Source: Nitrospirota bacterium
GTDB taxonomy: Bacteria > Nitrospirota > Nitrospiria > Nitrospirales > Nitrospiraceae
Direction of reading: 5' to 3'
NCBI GenBank assembly: GCA_028876065.1
Contig: JAGWTI010000024.1
Span: forward strand, 1-39,542
Length of the DNA stretch: 39,542 nt
The position numbers were made by a program, and so were the translations under genes. Positions 15,305 through 25,400 of the stretch are shown one piece after another; position 1 is the stretch's first letter, and every line of letters begins with the position of its first letter. A model generated the notes under the pieces. It searched no databases, was not told the DNA's origin, and worked only from the letters and a program-made list of their open reading frames with translations.

Positions 15305-17119
15305 ATGAATTCTCGGGTGAAAAATTTATTGTTCTGGGTCGTGGTGGGTCTGTTCATGATCCTGCTGTTCAACTTGTTCAGCGTGCCCACCCATGCGCCG
15401 GAAGAGGACGTCATCTTCAGCGACTTCATGGCCCAACTCGATAAAGGCGAGATCACGAAGGTGATCATCAAGGCGAACCACATCAGCGCCATTCTCAAGG
15501 ATGGCACGAGGATTCGCACCTATTCGGCCGACTACCCGGACATGGTCAAAACTCTCCGGGAGCGAAACGTACAGATCGAGGTGAAGCCGCCGGATGAGAA
15601 TCCTTGGTACATCACGTTTCTCGTCACCTGGGGGCCGTTCATCCTGTTCCTGGGGCTCTGGTTCTTCCTCATGCGGCAAATGCAGATCGGCGGCAACAAA
15701 GCCCTCTCGTTCGGCAAGAGCCGGGCGCGGATGCTGACCGAGGAGCGCAAAAAGATCACCTTCTCCGATGTCGCCGGCATTGATGAGGCCAAGGAAGAAG
15801 TCGCGGAGATCATCGAATTCCTCAAGGACCCTCGGAAGTTTCAGAAACTGGGGGGACGCATCCCGAAGGGTGTCTTGATCGTCGGCCCTCCCGGCACAGG
15901 CAAGACCCTCCTGGCGAAAGCCATCGCCGGAGAGGCGGGAGTGCCCTTTTTCAGCATCAGCGGTTCTGACTTTGTGGAAATGTTCGTGGGGGTCGGCGCA
16001 TCACGGGTGCGCGACCTCTTCGAGCAGGGCAAGAAGCACGCTCCCTGCATCATCTTTATCGACGAAATCGACGCCGTGGGGCGGCTGCGCGGGGCCGGAC
16101 TCGGTGGAGGCCACGACGAACGCGAGCAGACGCTCAACCAACTCCTCGTCGAAATGGACGGGTTTGACACCACCGAAGGGGTCATCCTGATTGCCGCCAC
16201 GAACCGACCGGATGTCTTGGACCCGGCGCTGTTGCGTCCCGGCCGCTTCGACCGCCAGATCGTGGTCAATCGCCCGGATTTGCGCGGACGGACCGAAATT
16301 CTCAAAGTGCACACCAAGAAAGTCCCGGTGGCCCCGGACGTGGAGTTGGAAAAGATCGCTCGGGGCACACCCGGCTTCTCCGGCGCCGACCTCGAAAATC
16401 TCGTCAATGAAGCAGCCTTATGGGCGGCGCGCCAGAATAAAAAGGTCGTGGAACTCGTGGATTTTGAAACCGCCAAGGACAAGGTCTTGATGGGCGCCGA
16501 ACGCAGGAGCATGGTCTTGAGCGATGAAGAGAAGCGGGTGACCGCGTATCACGAGGCCGGCCACGCGCTCATGGCCAAGCTGCTCCCGGGAACCGACCCG
16601 GTGCACAAGGTCACGATCATCCCGCGCGGACGGGCCCTCGGCATGACCATGCAATTGCCGACCGACGACCGGCACAACTACTCCAAAGAGTTTCTCTACA
16701 ACAACCTCGCTATTTTACTGGGCGGACGAGTCGCCGAGGAGTTGGTCTTACATCACATTACGACCGGCGCCGGGAACGACATCGAACGGGCCACAGACTT
16801 GGCGCGCAAGATGGTCTGCGAGTGGGGCATGAGCGAGAAGCTGGGCCCGCTGACCTTCGGCAAGAAGGAAGAGGAAATTTTCCTCGGCCGAGAAATCGCC
16901 ACCCGCCGCGACTTCAGCGAACAGGTCGCCCTCGAGATCGATCACGAAGTGAAGCGCCTGGTCACCGAGAACTATGAGCGGACCAAACGGATGCTGACCG
17001 AGCACATGGGAATCCTCAAAGCCCTGGCCGAGGCGCTTCTCGAAAAGGAAGTGCTCGATGCGCCGGAAATCGATCAGATCATTCAACAAGGCTCGTTGCC
17101 ACAGACCATGCCAGCCTGA
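15305..17119 (+). CDS. ftsH: ATP-dependent zinc metalloprotease FtsH
   Basis: FtsH is a membrane-anchored AAA+ protease that degrades misassembled membrane proteins and short-lived regulators. The 604-residue protein has a first membrane segment at about 7-25, a periplasmic domain, and a second segment at about 100-120. The AAA domain carries Walker A GPPGTGKT (194-201), Walker [12 protein letters not shown] and the second region of homology [19 protein letters not shown]. The zinc protease motif HEAGH is at 416-420. The C terminus is a helical region of ordinary length. GAGGAGG stands close before the ATG. folP and glmM follow, the same order as in E. coli. Confidence 0.98.
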   Translation: MNSRVKNLLFWVVVGLFMILLFNLFSVPTHAPEEDVIFSDFMAQLDKGEITKVIIKANHISAILKDGTRIRTYSADYPDMVKTLRERNVQIEVKPPDENPWYITFLVTWGPFILFLGLWFFLMRQMQIGGNKALSFGKSRARMLTEERKKITFSDVAGIDEAKEEVAEIIEFLKDPRKFQKLGGRIPKGVLIVGPPGTGKTLLAKAIAGEAGVPFFSISGSDFVEMFVGVGASRVRDLFEQGKKHAPCIIFIDEIDAVGRLRGAGLGGGHDEREQTLNQLLVEMDGFDTTEGVILIAATNRPDVLDPALLRPGRFDRQIVVNRPDLRGRTEILKVHTKKVPVAPDVELEKIARGTPGFSGADLENLVNEAALWAARQNKKVVELVDFETAKDKVLMGAERRSMVLSDEEKRVTAYHEAGHALMAKLLPGTDPVHKVTIIPRGRALGMTMQLPTDDRHNYSKEFLYNNLAILLGGRVAEELVLHHITTGAGNDIERATDLARKMVCEWGMSEKLGPLTFGKKEEEIFLGREIATRRDFSEQVALEIDHEVKRLVTENYERTKRMLTEHMGILKALAEALLEKEVLDAPEIDQIIQQGSLPQTMPA

Positions 17120-17216
17120 TCCATATCGTGCATGCCTCGGGGGCGATCGAACGACTGCCCTTCTTCCGTCTGCTTCAGAGAACGATCCTGATCAGGCCCT
17201 CGTCAGGGGACAGGCG

Positions 17217-18125
17217 ATGACCGCTCCCTTCGTTGCTAACCCATATTCCCCGCCGACTCCTTTCAAGGCCCGGGCTTACTCGCTTCCCCTTCACAGCCGG
17301 GTCCACTTGATGGGGATCTTGAACGTCACGCCCGATTCCTTCTCGGACGGCGGCCGGTTCCTCGCCCCCGACGCCGCCGTCGCCCACGCGCTCGCCATGG
17401 TCGAGGCAGGAGCCGATATCATCGACATCGGGGCTGAATCCACAAGGCCCGGTTCGACCCCGGTGGACGAGCGGGAGGAAATCCGCCGGCTCATCCCCGT
17501 CGTGAGAGAAGTCTGCCGACGAATCTCCGTGCCGATCTCCGTTGATACGACGAAAGCGTCCGTCGCGAAATTGGCCCTCGAAGTCGGAGCCTCCATCATC
17601 AATGACATCAGCGCGTTGCGGAACGACGTGGAGATGGGTTCGGTCGTCGCCGAAGCCGGCGCCGGTCTCGTGCTCATGCACGCACAAGGCCCCCCTCAGA
17701 CCATGCAACAGGCTCCGACCTATCACGACGTTGTTGCAGAGGTCCGCCAGTTCCTGGCGGAGCGGGCCCGGACCGCTCTGGAGTTCCACATCAGCCCCGC
17801 CCAGATCATGCTTGACCCGGGTATCGGATTCGGCAAGAATTTGGACCACAACCTGACGTTACTGGCACATGTACCCGAACTGGTCTCCTTGGGCTATCCC
17901 TTGCTGGTCGGGGTATCGCGAAAAGCCTTCATCGGACAAGTCCTGGGGCGTCCGGTGGAGCAACGCACGATGGGGACGGCGGCCGCATCGGCGATGGCCA
18001 TCTTGGGTGGCGCACGAGTGATCCGGGTCCATGATGTCGGCGCAGTCCGGGACGTCGTGACCATGATAGAGGCGATCCGTCGAAGGCAACGACACCCAAG
18101 CCCCGCTTATCAAGACCCATCATGA
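17217..18125 (+). CDS. folP: Dihydropteroate synthase
   Basis: FolP joins p-aminobenzoate to dihydropterin pyrophosphate in folate synthesis and is the target of sulfonamides. The 302-residue protein has [71 protein letters not shown] and a final [11 protein letters not shown], all in the usual order. About 30 residues precede the first conserved strand. The ATG at 17217 has AGGGGACAGG before it; a longer reading would overlap ftsH. It follows ftsH by 97 bases with no visible promoter or terminator. Confidence 0.96.
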   Translation: MTAPFVANPYSPPTPFKARAYSLPLHSRVHLMGILNVTPDSFSDGGRFLAPDAAVAHALAMVEAGADIIDIGAESTRPGSTPVDEREEIRRLIPVVREVCRRISVPISVDTTKASVAKLALEVGASIINDISALRNDVEMGSVVAEAGAGLVLMHAQGPPQTMQQAPTYHDVVAEVRQFLAERARTALEFHISPAQIMLDPGIGFGKNLDHNLTLLAHVPELVSLGYPLLVGVSRKAFIGQVLGRPVEQRTMGTAAASAMAILGGARVIRVHDVGAVRDVVTMIEAIRRRQRHPSPAYQDPS

Positions 18126-18159
18126 TCGGCAGGACAAGCGAATCAAGAGGAACAGCGGC

Positions 18160-19509
18160 ATGAGGAAGTTATTCGGCACCGACGGGATCCGGGGGGTGGC
18201 CAACCTCGAACCGATGACGAGCGAAACGGCGATGAAGCTCGGGCGAGCCGCCGCGTACTTGTTCAAACGCCGCTCCGGGCGGCATCAGATCGTGATCGGC
18301 AAGGATACCCGGCTCTCCGGTTACATGCTCGAATCCGCCCTGACGTCGGGGGTCTGCTCGATGGGCGTGGATGTGCTGCTGGTCGGCCCCATGCCGACCC
18401 CGGCGATCGCATTTCTGACGCGAAGCTTGCGGGCGGACGCTGGCGTGGTGATCTCCGCTTCGCACAATCCCTATCAGGATAACGGAATCAAATTCTTTTC
18501 CAACGACGGCTTCAAATTGCCGGACGAGCTGGAAGCGCGCATGGAGACGTTGATTACCTCCGATGAAATCCAGCACCTGCGTCCGACGGCGGACGAAGTC
18601 GGAAAAGCCTACCGGATCGATGACGCCGAAGGCCGCTATATCGAATTCGTGAAGCGGTCCTTGCCGCGCGACGTCGATTTCCAAGGATTCCGGATCGTCG
18701 TGGATTGCGCCCATGGAGCCGCATACAAGGTTTCTCCCAAAGTCTTGCGGGAACTGGGAGCCACCGTCTGGGTCATCGGAGACGAACCGGATGGTACCAA
18801 TATCAACGACGGGTGCGGCGCCGTTTATCCCCAGCGACTCCAGCAAGCGGTGCGCGAACACCATGCGCACATCGGCATCGCCCATGACGGAGACGCCGAT
18901 CGGGCTATCTTTGTGTGCGAGCAGGGCCACATTATCGACGGCGATCATGTCATGGCCATGGTGGCGCTGGATCTGCAGGAGCGAAACCTCCTGAAGCGGC
19001 AGACCGTCGTGGGCACGGTCATGAGCAATTTCGGCCTGGAATTGGCGTTGGCCAAGGCCGGAATCACGCTGGTGAGAACGGCTGTCGGAGACCGATATCT
19101 CCTCGAGCGTATGGTGGCGGACGGGTACAATTTCGGCGGCGAACAGTCCGGCCACTTTATCTTTCTGGACCACAATACCACGGGCGACGGGCTGATCTCG
19201 GCCTTGCAGGTCGTCGCCCTGATGAAGAGGACCGGGGCCTCCCTCTCCAAACTGGCCCAATGCATGACGGCCGTGCCGCAGATTTTATTGAACATCCGCG
19301 TCAATGAAAAACCCGACCTCAATCAGATACCGGAACTGATGCAGGGACTGCGGGCAGGGGAGGCCACGTTGAACGGAACCGGGCGCGTGCTGATCCGCTA
19401 CTCCGGCACAGAACCTGTGCTCCGGATCATGGTCGAGGGAGCCGAGGCCTCGCTCATTCGTCGAGTCGCCGACGACCTCTCCGCGATCGTACAGCGACGC
19501 CTCGGCTAA
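18160..19509 (+). CDS. glmM: Phosphoglucosamine mutase
   Basis: GlmM converts glucosamine-6-phosphate to glucosamine-1-phosphate for peptidoglycan and lipopolysaccharide precursors. The 449-residue protein shows FGTDGIRG at the N terminus, the phosphoserine loop [14 protein letters not shown], the metal-binding DGDADR loop, the sugar-binding GEQSGHFIF and the phosphate-binding [15 protein letters not shown]. All four domains of the alpha-D-phosphohexomutase family are therefore complete. It lies 34 bases after folP. The order ftsH-folP-glmM links it to the same transcript. Confidence 0.97.
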   Translation: MRKLFGTDGIRGVANLEPMTSETAMKLGRAAAYLFKRRSGRHQIVIGKDTRLSGYMLESALTSGVCSMGVDVLLVGPMPTPAIAFLTRSLRADAGVVISASHNPYQDNGIKFFSNDGFKLPDELEARMETLITSDEIQHLRPTADEVGKAYRIDDAEGRYIEFVKRSLPRDVDFQGFRIVVDCAHGAAYKVSPKVLRELGATVWVIGDEPDGTNINDGCGAVYPQRLQQAVREHHAHIGIAHDGDADRAIFVCEQGHIIDGDHVMAMVALDLQERNLLKRQTVVGTVMSNFGLELALAKAGITLVRTAVGDRYLLERMVADGYNFGGEQSGHFIFLDHNTTGDGLISALQVVALMKRTGASLSKLAQCMTAVPQILLNIRVNEKPDLNQIPELMQGLRAGEATLNGTGRVLIRYSGTEPVLRIMVEGAEASLIRRVADDLSAIVQRRLG

Positions 19510-19586
19510 CGTCCGCCGCAGCCGCTCTTCCCGTTGGACCTCGGTCCCGCAATTCCGTCTCCCGGACACGCATTGCGACACCGCCT

Positions 19587-22124
19587 ATGCTGGTTCACGT
19601 CACGGCTGCCTTCCTCGCAGGGTTGCTCCTTGGGTCGTTCTTTCCATTCAGCCCCTTGCTGTGCATCGTCAGCCTCGCCCTCGCGGCCTTCTGCTTCGCC
19701 TGGCTTGTACGGTCAGGACGGCTGAACAGGCGCGAGAGTTTCCTCCTCTATGCCAGCCTTCTTGCCGGGCTGGTGTATTGGACCTACTGCGCCTGGCTCA
19801 ACGCTCCAGTTCCCTTAAGCCGCCTCGCTGGCAACGCGCCGGCCGTCATCACAGGGCAGATCGTAGGTCCGGTCCACTATGCGCCAGGACGGGCCTCGTT
19901 TCACCTCGCTGTCGGCCAATTAAACCATGTTCCAACGAAGGCCCTCGGAGGCGGCACGCTCCGTGTCACCTGGCGGGAGCCCGATCGCGATCTGCAGCGA
20001 GGCGATCTCGTGACACTCGTGGCGAAAGTCCACCCGCCTTCCGGACAAGTCAACCCCGGCGGATTCGACTATGCCGCCTACCTCGCCAGACATGGAGTGG
20101 ACGCCACCGCGTCCGTGTCCGGCCCCCGTGCCGTCAGATGGGTGGGAACAACGGAAGGTCCGTCGCCATGGTTGTTGTGGCGTCTGGTCGATGGATGGCG
20201 AGACCGTATCCGGCATGCGGCAACGGCATCGTTGCATGACCCGGCGCTGGGAATCTTCTTGGGGATCATCATCGGTCAGCCCGGCTACATCGCCCCCGAC
20301 GTGCGGGATGCCTTCATGGCCACCGGCACCGTGCACATTCTCTCGATCTCCGGATCCCATCTCAGCCTCGTCGGACTCCTGTCCTTCTTCCTGATCAAGC
20401 AGACCTGCCGCCACCTGCCTGCCCGGTGGCTGTTGAGCCTCTCCCGCCGCGTCACATCGACCCAACTTGCCGCGCTGTGGACGGCCGTTCCCGTCACAGT
20501 TTATGGGCTGTTGGCCGGAGCGGAAGTGGCAACGGTCCGCTCCTGGATCATGATCATGGTGTTCCTGTTGGCCGTCTGGTTGGGTCGGCAGGAGCGTCTC
20601 CTGCTGTCCCTTGCCTGCGCGGCATTCGTGATTGTCATACAGAACCCTCGGGCGCTGTATGACATCTCGTTCCAGCTGTCGTATTGCTCCGTCCTGGCCA
20701 TCGCCCTGGTGCTCCGCGCATCGCCGGAAGAGGAGAGAGACGGCCTTCCGCCAGTGCGCCGCATCCGAGACCGGTTCGGAACGTGGTTGACAACCTATGC
20801 CCGGATAACCGGCGGAGTCACCGTTGCGACACTGCCCCTCGTCGCGTACCATTTCAATCAAGTCGCCTGGCTTGGGCTTGCTGCTAATCTCCTCGTGGTG
20901 CCGTTGGCCGGACTGGTGCTCGTGCCCCTGGGCCTTGGGTCCGCCTTGTGGGTCATGGCGACCGGAAGCGAGACGCTTCCCGTCGCCACGCTCAACCAAG
21001 GCGGTTTTGAGTTCCTGTCCGACCTGGCACACGTGCTCGCCCGCACTCCCGGCGCAGCATGGCATGTCGCGTCGCCCGCATTGGTTTCGATCGTGCTTTT
21101 CTACGGGGTACTCCTCGCGGCCATGAGCCTACAGGCCCCTCGCCGGGTCCGGCTCGTCTGCCTGGGCGGGGTACTCTTCCTTGCCGGCTGGTGGATGTAT
21201 TCTCCCCGGAACTGGCCGCAGGGCGACACCCTCCGTGTGACCTTTCTTGACGTAGGCCAGGGAGATGCCACCGTCATCGAACTCCCGGACGGAAAGACGA
21301 TTCTCATCGATGCCGGAGCCAGGCACGATACATTGGACATCGGACGATCGGTCGTCAGTCCGTTTCTTTGGGACCAGGGCATCTTTCGCCTCGATCACGT
21401 TATCGCCACCCATCCCCAACTCGACCATATCGGGGGCCTCCCGGCAGTCCTTCGGCACTTTCCCGTCGGCCACTTCTGGAGCAACGGAGAGACCAGACCA
21501 GAACCGTTCTATCGCGAGCTCCAGCAAACCTTGCGCCGGCAGAGCCTCTCCGAGTCCGTCGCCCTCGAAGGACGGACGATTGTCGAGACGTCAACGTGCC
21601 GCCTGTCCGTACTCAACCCGGCCATGGGCCGGCAAGCCCAGGCGCTCACGAGGGCGGATAGCGGCAGCGCGTCGAACAACCAATCCATCGTCACGAGGCT
21701 GGCTTGTGGACCTCACTCATTCCTCTTCGCCGCCGACGCAGAATCACCGGCGTTGTCTCGTTTGACCACGGTGGAGGCCTCAGCCAGCGTACGCGTGCTG
21801 AAAGTTCCGCATCACGGAGCCAGGAGCTCCCTTGACGAACGGTGGATACGACATGTGGCGCCGGAAGTCGCCATCATTTCGGTAGGAAACCGCAACCCGT
21901 ATGGACATCCAAGAGAGGCCGTACTGCAAGCCTACGGACAGCAGGGGAGCCGGATATTCAGGACCGACAGAGACGGGGCCATCTCAATCATAGCCCGTTT
22001 ATCCTCACCCACGTATGAGCTCTCCCTGGCTCGCGAGGCCACGCTCACACCTGTCCGGATTGGCACCGCATTGCTCCAGGATGAACGTAGGAACTGGCAA
22101 CGTCTCAGCCATCAGATGCGTTGA
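19587..22124 (+). CDS. comEC: ComEC/Rec2 DNA uptake channel protein
   Basis: ComEC forms the inner-membrane channel for single-stranded DNA in natural transformation. The 845-residue protein is full length. It has N-terminal membrane helices with a DUF4131 beta-domain (about 30-190), the Competence domain with many helices (about 230-520, starting around GIIIGQPGYIAPDVRDAF and SISGSHLSL), and a C-terminal metallo-beta-lactamase domain with FLDVGQGDATVI, THPQLDHIGG and VLKVPHHGARSS. The MBL motif has Gln where other family enzymes often have His, as is usual for ComEC. No other competence gene is in the window. Transformability cannot be inferred from this gene alone. Confidence 0.95.
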   Translation: MLVHVTAAFLAGLLLGSFFPFSPLLCIVSLALAAFCFAWLVRSGRLNRRESFLLYASLLAGLVYWTYCAWLNAPVPLSRLAGNAPAVITGQIVGPVHYAPGRASFHLAVGQLNHVPTKALGGGTLRVTWREPDRDLQRGDLVTLVAKVHPPSGQVNPGGFDYAAYLARHGVDATASVSGPRAVRWVGTTEGPSPWLLWRLVDGWRDRIRHAATASLHDPALGIFLGIIIGQPGYIAPDVRDAFMATGTVHILSISGSHLSLVGLLSFFLIKQTCRHLPARWLLSLSRRVTSTQLAALWTAVPVTVYGLLAGAEVATVRSWIMIMVFLLAVWLGRQERLLLSLACAAFVIVIQNPRALYDISFQLSYCSVLAIALVLRASPEEERDGLPPVRRIRDRFGTWLTTYARITGGVTVATLPLVAYHFNQVAWLGLAANLLVVPLAGLVLVPLGLGSALWVMATGSETLPVATLNQGGFEFLSDLAHVLARTPGAAWHVASPALVSIVLFYGVLLAAMSLQAPRRVRLVCLGGVLFLAGWWMYSPRNWPQGDTLRVTFLDVGQGDATVIELPDGKTILIDAGARHDTLDIGRSVVSPFLWDQGIFRLDHVIATHPQLDHIGGLPAVLRHFPVGHFWSNGETRPEPFYRELQQTLRRQSLSESVALEGRTIVETSTCRLSVLNPAMGRQAQALTRADSGSASNNQSIVTRLACGPHSFLFAADAESPALSRLTTVEASASVRVLKVPHHGARSSLDERWIRHVAPEVAIISVGNRNPYGHPREAVLQAYGQQGSRIFRTDRDGAISIIARLSSPTYELSLAREATLTPVRIGTALLQDERRNWQRLSHQMR

Positions 22125-22185
22125 GAGACAGTCCTGATCGAATACGCTCAGGCTTCGTCTCGACACACCTGAACACCAGGGAACA

Positions 22186-22214
22186 TTGACAAAGCGGCAG
22201 GGCTGGCTTATAAA
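22186..22214 (+). promoter_or_regulatory. Strong promoter predicting a leaderless mRNA
   Basis: A perfect -35 TTGACA (22186-22191) and a -10 TATAAA (22209-22214) are spaced by exactly 17 bases. The expected start, about seven bases past the -10, falls at or next to 22221, which is the A of the downstream ATG. Confidence 0.72.
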
Positions 22215-22220
22215 GAACCC

Positions 22221-22580
22221 ATGCCGACACCTGTGATACGCACCCGCCGCCACCGCACCTATGGGGGGAAAGCCAGGCAAAACTGGAAGTTTGCCGTCGG
22301 CATGGCAAGTCTCTGCGGAGTCGTGGCCTTGGGAACCAGCATCGCGACCCAAGGGCTCGAATCCATGATGTCCCGCGCCTCGCTCGCCATGAAAGCCGTG
22401 GATGATCCGAGCAAACTCTCTTCGGAAGAGAAAGAACAAATCAAACAAATGGTCAAGACCAAGGGAGCCAAGGGAACGTTCGAGGCCCTCACTCCAGAAC
22501 AAAAGGAACAGGCCAAACAAGCCTTTGGCGGGATGAGCGAAGATCAAAAGAAAAAGTATCGCGAGATGTACGGCAAGTAG
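22221..22580 (+). CDS. Small membrane-anchored protein of unknown function
   Basis: I do not recognise this 119-residue protein. It has a very basic N terminus (RTRRHRTYGGKARQNWK), one hydrophobic segment at about 24-43, and then a charged, helical C-terminal half rich in Lys, Glu and Gln (LSSEEKEQIKQMVK, LTPEQKEQAKQAF, MSEDQKKKYREMYGK). The repeated T/S-x-E-x-K/Q pattern in this half suggests tandem amphipathic helices. The basic start and single segment suggest an inner-membrane anchor, with orientation uncertain. There is no Shine-Dalgarno before the ATG at 22221, and the promoter position implies translation from the mRNA 5' end. It stands alone between comEC and an oxidoreductase gene. 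Confidence 0.72.
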   Translation: MPTPVIRTRRHRTYGGKARQNWKFAVGMASLCGVVALGTSIATQGLESMMSRASLAMKAVDDPSKLSSEEKEQIKQMVKTKGAKGTFEALTPEQKEQAKQAFGGMSEDQKKKYREMYGK

Positions 22581-22730
22581 CGCAGCCGACCGTTCCTGCC
22601 ATTCCGCCTCCGTTTCCGCAAATTCGTGCCCCCTTCGACAGTGCCATTCGCAAACAATTCACCTCGACCTCTTCGCGGCCAGACCTGGCAATGAAGGCTG
22701 CCACATGTCGCAATGCCCACCCAATGCGTT

Positions 22731-22760
22731 TTGACAATTTCATCGGGCCTATGCTAAAGT
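22731..22760 (+). promoter_or_regulatory. Promoter of the flavoprotein gene
   Basis: A perfect -35 TTGACA (22731-22736) lies 18 bases from TAAAGT (22755-22760), with TG at 22752-22753 forming an extended -10. The predicted leader is about 58 bases. The rest of the 244-base gap (22581-22824) holds nothing I can name. Confidence 0.6.
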
Positions 22761-22824
22761 CCGCGAAAATTTATAGACTTCCGGACATAAACAGGCGTCC
22801 GGGCAGGAGACCGTACGGAGTAAT

Positions 22825-24219
22825 ATGATGGGGGCAGCGGCGGCATCGTCAACACATCTGATCATCGTCGTGGGCGCAGGACCGGCAGGCATGTCGGTCG
22901 CAAACCTCATGTCCAAAGCCGGGCATGAAGTGGTGATCGTGAATCGCGACGTGAAATTCGGCGGCCTGGCGGAATATGGAATCTTCCCCAATAAGCTCAA
23001 ACTGCGGGGCGGATTGCGCAAGACCTATTGGGAAATCCTCGAACGGCCCAACGTCCATTACTTCGGCAATGTCACCGTGGGGAACGGCAAGGACCTGACC
23101 GTCGAAGATCTGAGAAGCCTCGGCGCAAGCGCCCTGGTTTTTGCCAGCGGTGCTCAAGGCACCAAAACGATCGGCGTTGAGGGAGATTCGGCGCTCGGCG
23201 TGTATCATGCCAAAGATGTGGTCTTTCACTTCAATCGTCTGCCCGGCTTCGGCGACAAACCGTTCGACATGGGAAACCGAGTCGCCGTGATCGGCGTCGG
23301 CGACGTGATGGTGGATATCGCCCACTGGCTCGTGCGATACAAACAAGTTGAGCAGGTGACGGCCATCGCCCGGCGCGGTCCGGCAGAACGGAAGTACAAC
23401 CCCAAAGAAATCCGAGCGGTGTGCGCCAACATCGATCAAGCCGCGCTGGCGCAGGAGTTTGACCGTATTGCCCCGAGGCTCGCGGCGGCCGGCCAGCATC
23501 CCGGCGATATCCTCAAAGACATGAACGCCGAGTTCGCCAAATGCGAGCCGCTCAAGAGCAAGACCAAGATGGGTTTCCGCTTCCTGGCCTCACCCCGCCG
23601 GGTTTTGACGGACGCACACAATCGGGTACGCGGGCTCGAAATCGAAGAGACGAAGCTTGAGCCCAAGGGGAATGATTTCTCCGCAGTCGGGCTGAAACAA
23701 TACTACGAGTTTCCCTGCGACAGTGTCGTATTCGCCGTCGGCGACCGCGTAGACGAGACGGTCGGGCTCCCATACAAGAACGGCGTCTTTCTCACCAACC
23801 CTTCCTCAACAGGCAATGAGCCGGACGACGCGCTCTTTCAGGCGTATGACGAAGCCTCCGGCAAGATCCTTGAGGGAGTGTTTTTAACCGGATGGGCGCG
23901 CAAAGCCAGCGAAGGGCTGGTCGGGGTGGCGAAAAGAGACGGGGAGTGGTGCGCCGAAGTGGTTTCCCGATACCTGGCCGGACGTCCGGCACACACGCGT
24001 TCCGCCGTCGACAAGACCCTCGACCGCTTCAAAACGACGCTGCAGGATCGGAAGGTCGATGCAATTGATTTGACGGGGCTCCGTGCTCTGGAAGCGGCGG
24101 AGCGGGAACATGGTCCTTCGAACGACTGCATCGGCGAGTTTAAGTTTGGGGCCAACCAGGAGATGCTGGGGCAGATTCATCGCCGCCGAGACCGATCCGG
24201 ATCCTCAGCTCGATCCTAA
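22825..24219 (+). CDS. FAD-dependent pyridine nucleotide oxidoreductase (adrenodoxin reductase / GltD-like)
   Basis: A 464-residue flavoprotein with two dinucleotide-binding folds. FAD binding is shown by VVGAGPAGMSVANLMSKAG at about 15-34, followed by the GGLAEYGIFPNKLKLRGG segment typical of the glutamate-synthase small subunit / ferredoxin-NADP reductase FprA group. The NADPH site reads GVGDVMVDIAHWLVRY near residue 157. A late VFLTGWARKASEGLVGVAKRDG segment matches the adrenodoxin reductase end. It most likely moves electrons between NADPH and a ferredoxin-like partner; no partner gene is adjacent. The stop codon overlaps that of nadK on the other strand. GGAG precedes the ATG at 22825; a second ATG follows directly. 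Confidence 0.82.
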   Translation: MMGAAAASSTHLIIVVGAGPAGMSVANLMSKAGHEVVIVNRDVKFGGLAEYGIFPNKLKLRGGLRKTYWEILERPNVHYFGNVTVGNGKDLTVEDLRSLGASALVFASGAQGTKTIGVEGDSALGVYHAKDVVFHFNRLPGFGDKPFDMGNRVAVIGVGDVMVDIAHWLVRYKQVEQVTAIARRGPAERKYNPKEIRAVCANIDQAALAQEFDRIAPRLAAAGQHPGDILKDMNAEFAKCEPLKSKTKMGFRFLASPRRVLTDAHNRVRGLEIEETKLEPKGNDFSAVGLKQYYEFPCDSVVFAVGDRVDETVGLPYKNGVFLTNPSSTGNEPDDALFQAYDEASGKILEGVFLTGWARKASEGLVGVAKRDGEWCAEVVSRYLAGRPAHTRSAVDKTLDRFKTTLQDRKVDAIDLTGLRALEAAEREHGPSNDCIGEFKFGANQEMLGQIHRRRDRSGSSARS

Positions 24220-25070
24220 CCATCCCCCCATTTTAACTTCATTCGCAAGACATCGTAATACGTCCGGTCCGGAAACCGGATGAGCCGCGTGGCATGCTTC
24301 GAAGCGCTGACGGCGATCGTGTCGCCCTGGGTGATGGCCACTCCGACTTGTCCGTCGAACGTGGTCATCGCGCCTTCGTCCTTGCTGATGAGCGTCACCT
24401 CCAGTCCGGCATTGCTGGGAATCAGCAGCGGGCGATGCGTCAAGGTATGCGGCGAGATGGGGGTGAGAATGAGCGTCTGCACCGAGGGCGCAACGATCGG
24501 CCCGCCCGCCGAAAGCGAATAGGCGGTCGATCCTGTCGGAGTCGAAACAATCAAGCCATCGCCTCGCAAGCTGGTCACAAACCGGCCGTCGATGGCGATT
24601 TGCACCTCGATCATGCGCGCCAAGGTCCCCTTGTTGACGACCACATCGTTGAGAACCGTCGCCTGCGCCACATGTTCACCGTGGCGGTGGATTTGGGCCC
24701 GCAGCATGAGCCGATCTTCCAGGGTGAACTCGCCGGCAAATACCCGCTCAAGGGAAGGGTAGAGTTGATCCAGCGTCACTTCCGTCAGAAATCCCAACCC
24801 CCCCATGTTGACGCCGAGGATCGGCACGCTATGCTCTTCGACCAAACGGGCGGCGCTGAGAATCGTGCCATCGCCTCCCAGCACCAACACCATATCGGAC
24901 GTGGAGGCAATCTGGGTCTTCTTGGCCGTGCTCTGCTCCCCAATCAAGGACGCCGTCTTGGCGTCGAACGCGACCTCCATGCCTCGCTCCCTCAGCCAGG
25001 CCACAAGATCCTTGAGGATATGCCCGACATCGGGAAACTTCGGTTTAGTGAGGATACCGATCGTTTTCAT
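24216..25070 (-). CDS. nadK: NAD kinase
   Basis: NadK phosphorylates NAD to NADP. The 284-residue protein has the GGDG motif at 65-68 (LVLGGDGTILSAAR), NMGGLGFLTE, LNDVVVNKG, the DGLIVSTPTGSTAYSLSAGG substrate loop and PLLIPSNAGLEV. All are typical of bacterial ATP-NAD kinases. The ATG at 25070 has CCGGAG seven bases upstream and begins MKTIGILTKP, the expected N terminus; the longer reading to 25130 is rejected. It is convergent with the flavoprotein gene, with stop codons overlapping by four bases, and divergent from clpC. It has its own strong promoter. Confidence 0.96.
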   Translation of the reverse strand: MKTIGILTKPKFPDVGHILKDLVAWLRERGMEVAFDAKTASLIGEQSTAKKTQIASTSDMVLVLGGDGTILSAARLVEEHSVPILGVNMGGLGFLTEVTLDQLYPSLERVFAGEFTLEDRLMLRAQIHRHGEHVAQATVLNDVVVNKGTLARMIEVQIAIDGRFVTSLRGDGLIVSTPTGSTAYSLSAGGPIVAPSVQTLILTPISPHTLTHRPLLIPSNAGLEVTLISKDEGAMTTFDGQVGVAITQGDTIAVSASKHATRLIRFPDRTYYDVLRMKLKWGDG

Positions 25071-25148
25071 GGATCTCCGGGGCGTTGAACCAGGCACCCT
25101 TGTCTCACTGTAAGGGCGGCGGGCGAGCATGTCTGGGAAGCGGGGAGA

Positions 25149-25177
25149 ATTGTAACGAGCGCCCCAACGGTTGTCAA
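25149..25177 (-). promoter_or_regulatory. nadK promoter
   Basis: On the minus strand, a perfect -35 TTGACA (25172-25177) and a -10 TACAAT (25149-25154) are spaced by 17 bases. The predicted start is near 25143, giving a leader of about 73 bases to the ATG at 25070. Confidence 0.75.
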
Positions 25178-25289
25178 CGCATCACCATGGACCATGGATG
25201 AGAGCCGTCGCAGACTCTCCACGCCGAACCACAAGACAGACTGACATCGGCACGGCCTGCACCATCGCATCCGCATCCCACACCAGGAC

Positions 25290-25318
25290 TTGACAGAACC
25301 GCCACCTGCTTATAGAAT
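25290..25318 (+). promoter_or_regulatory. clpC promoter
   Basis: A perfect -35 TTGACA (25290-25295) and a -10 TAGAAT (25313-25318) are spaced by 17 bases, giving a leader of about 76 bases. It is a vegetative sigma-70-type element; no CtsR or CIRCE operator is apparent next to it. Confidence 0.72.
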
Positions 25319-25400
25319 TACACCAAGTTTCTAACGGGTTCCCGCGCTTCACCGCCTGCTCCGGATCGACAACCTGTGTCGGCAACCAGAAGGAGGAAGG

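Larger units (their letters stand above)
25071..25400. other. Divergent nadK-clpC intergenic region
   Basis: A 330-base region without a gene. It holds the nadK promoter on the minus strand and the clpC promoter on the plus strand, about 110 bases apart and facing away from each other. No CIRCE-type inverted repeat or obvious operator is visible. Confidence 0.7.

Noticed and set aside
25178-25400. CIRCE or CtsR operator near clpC
   Set aside because: No matching inverted repeat or heptad repeat was found by reading both strands.
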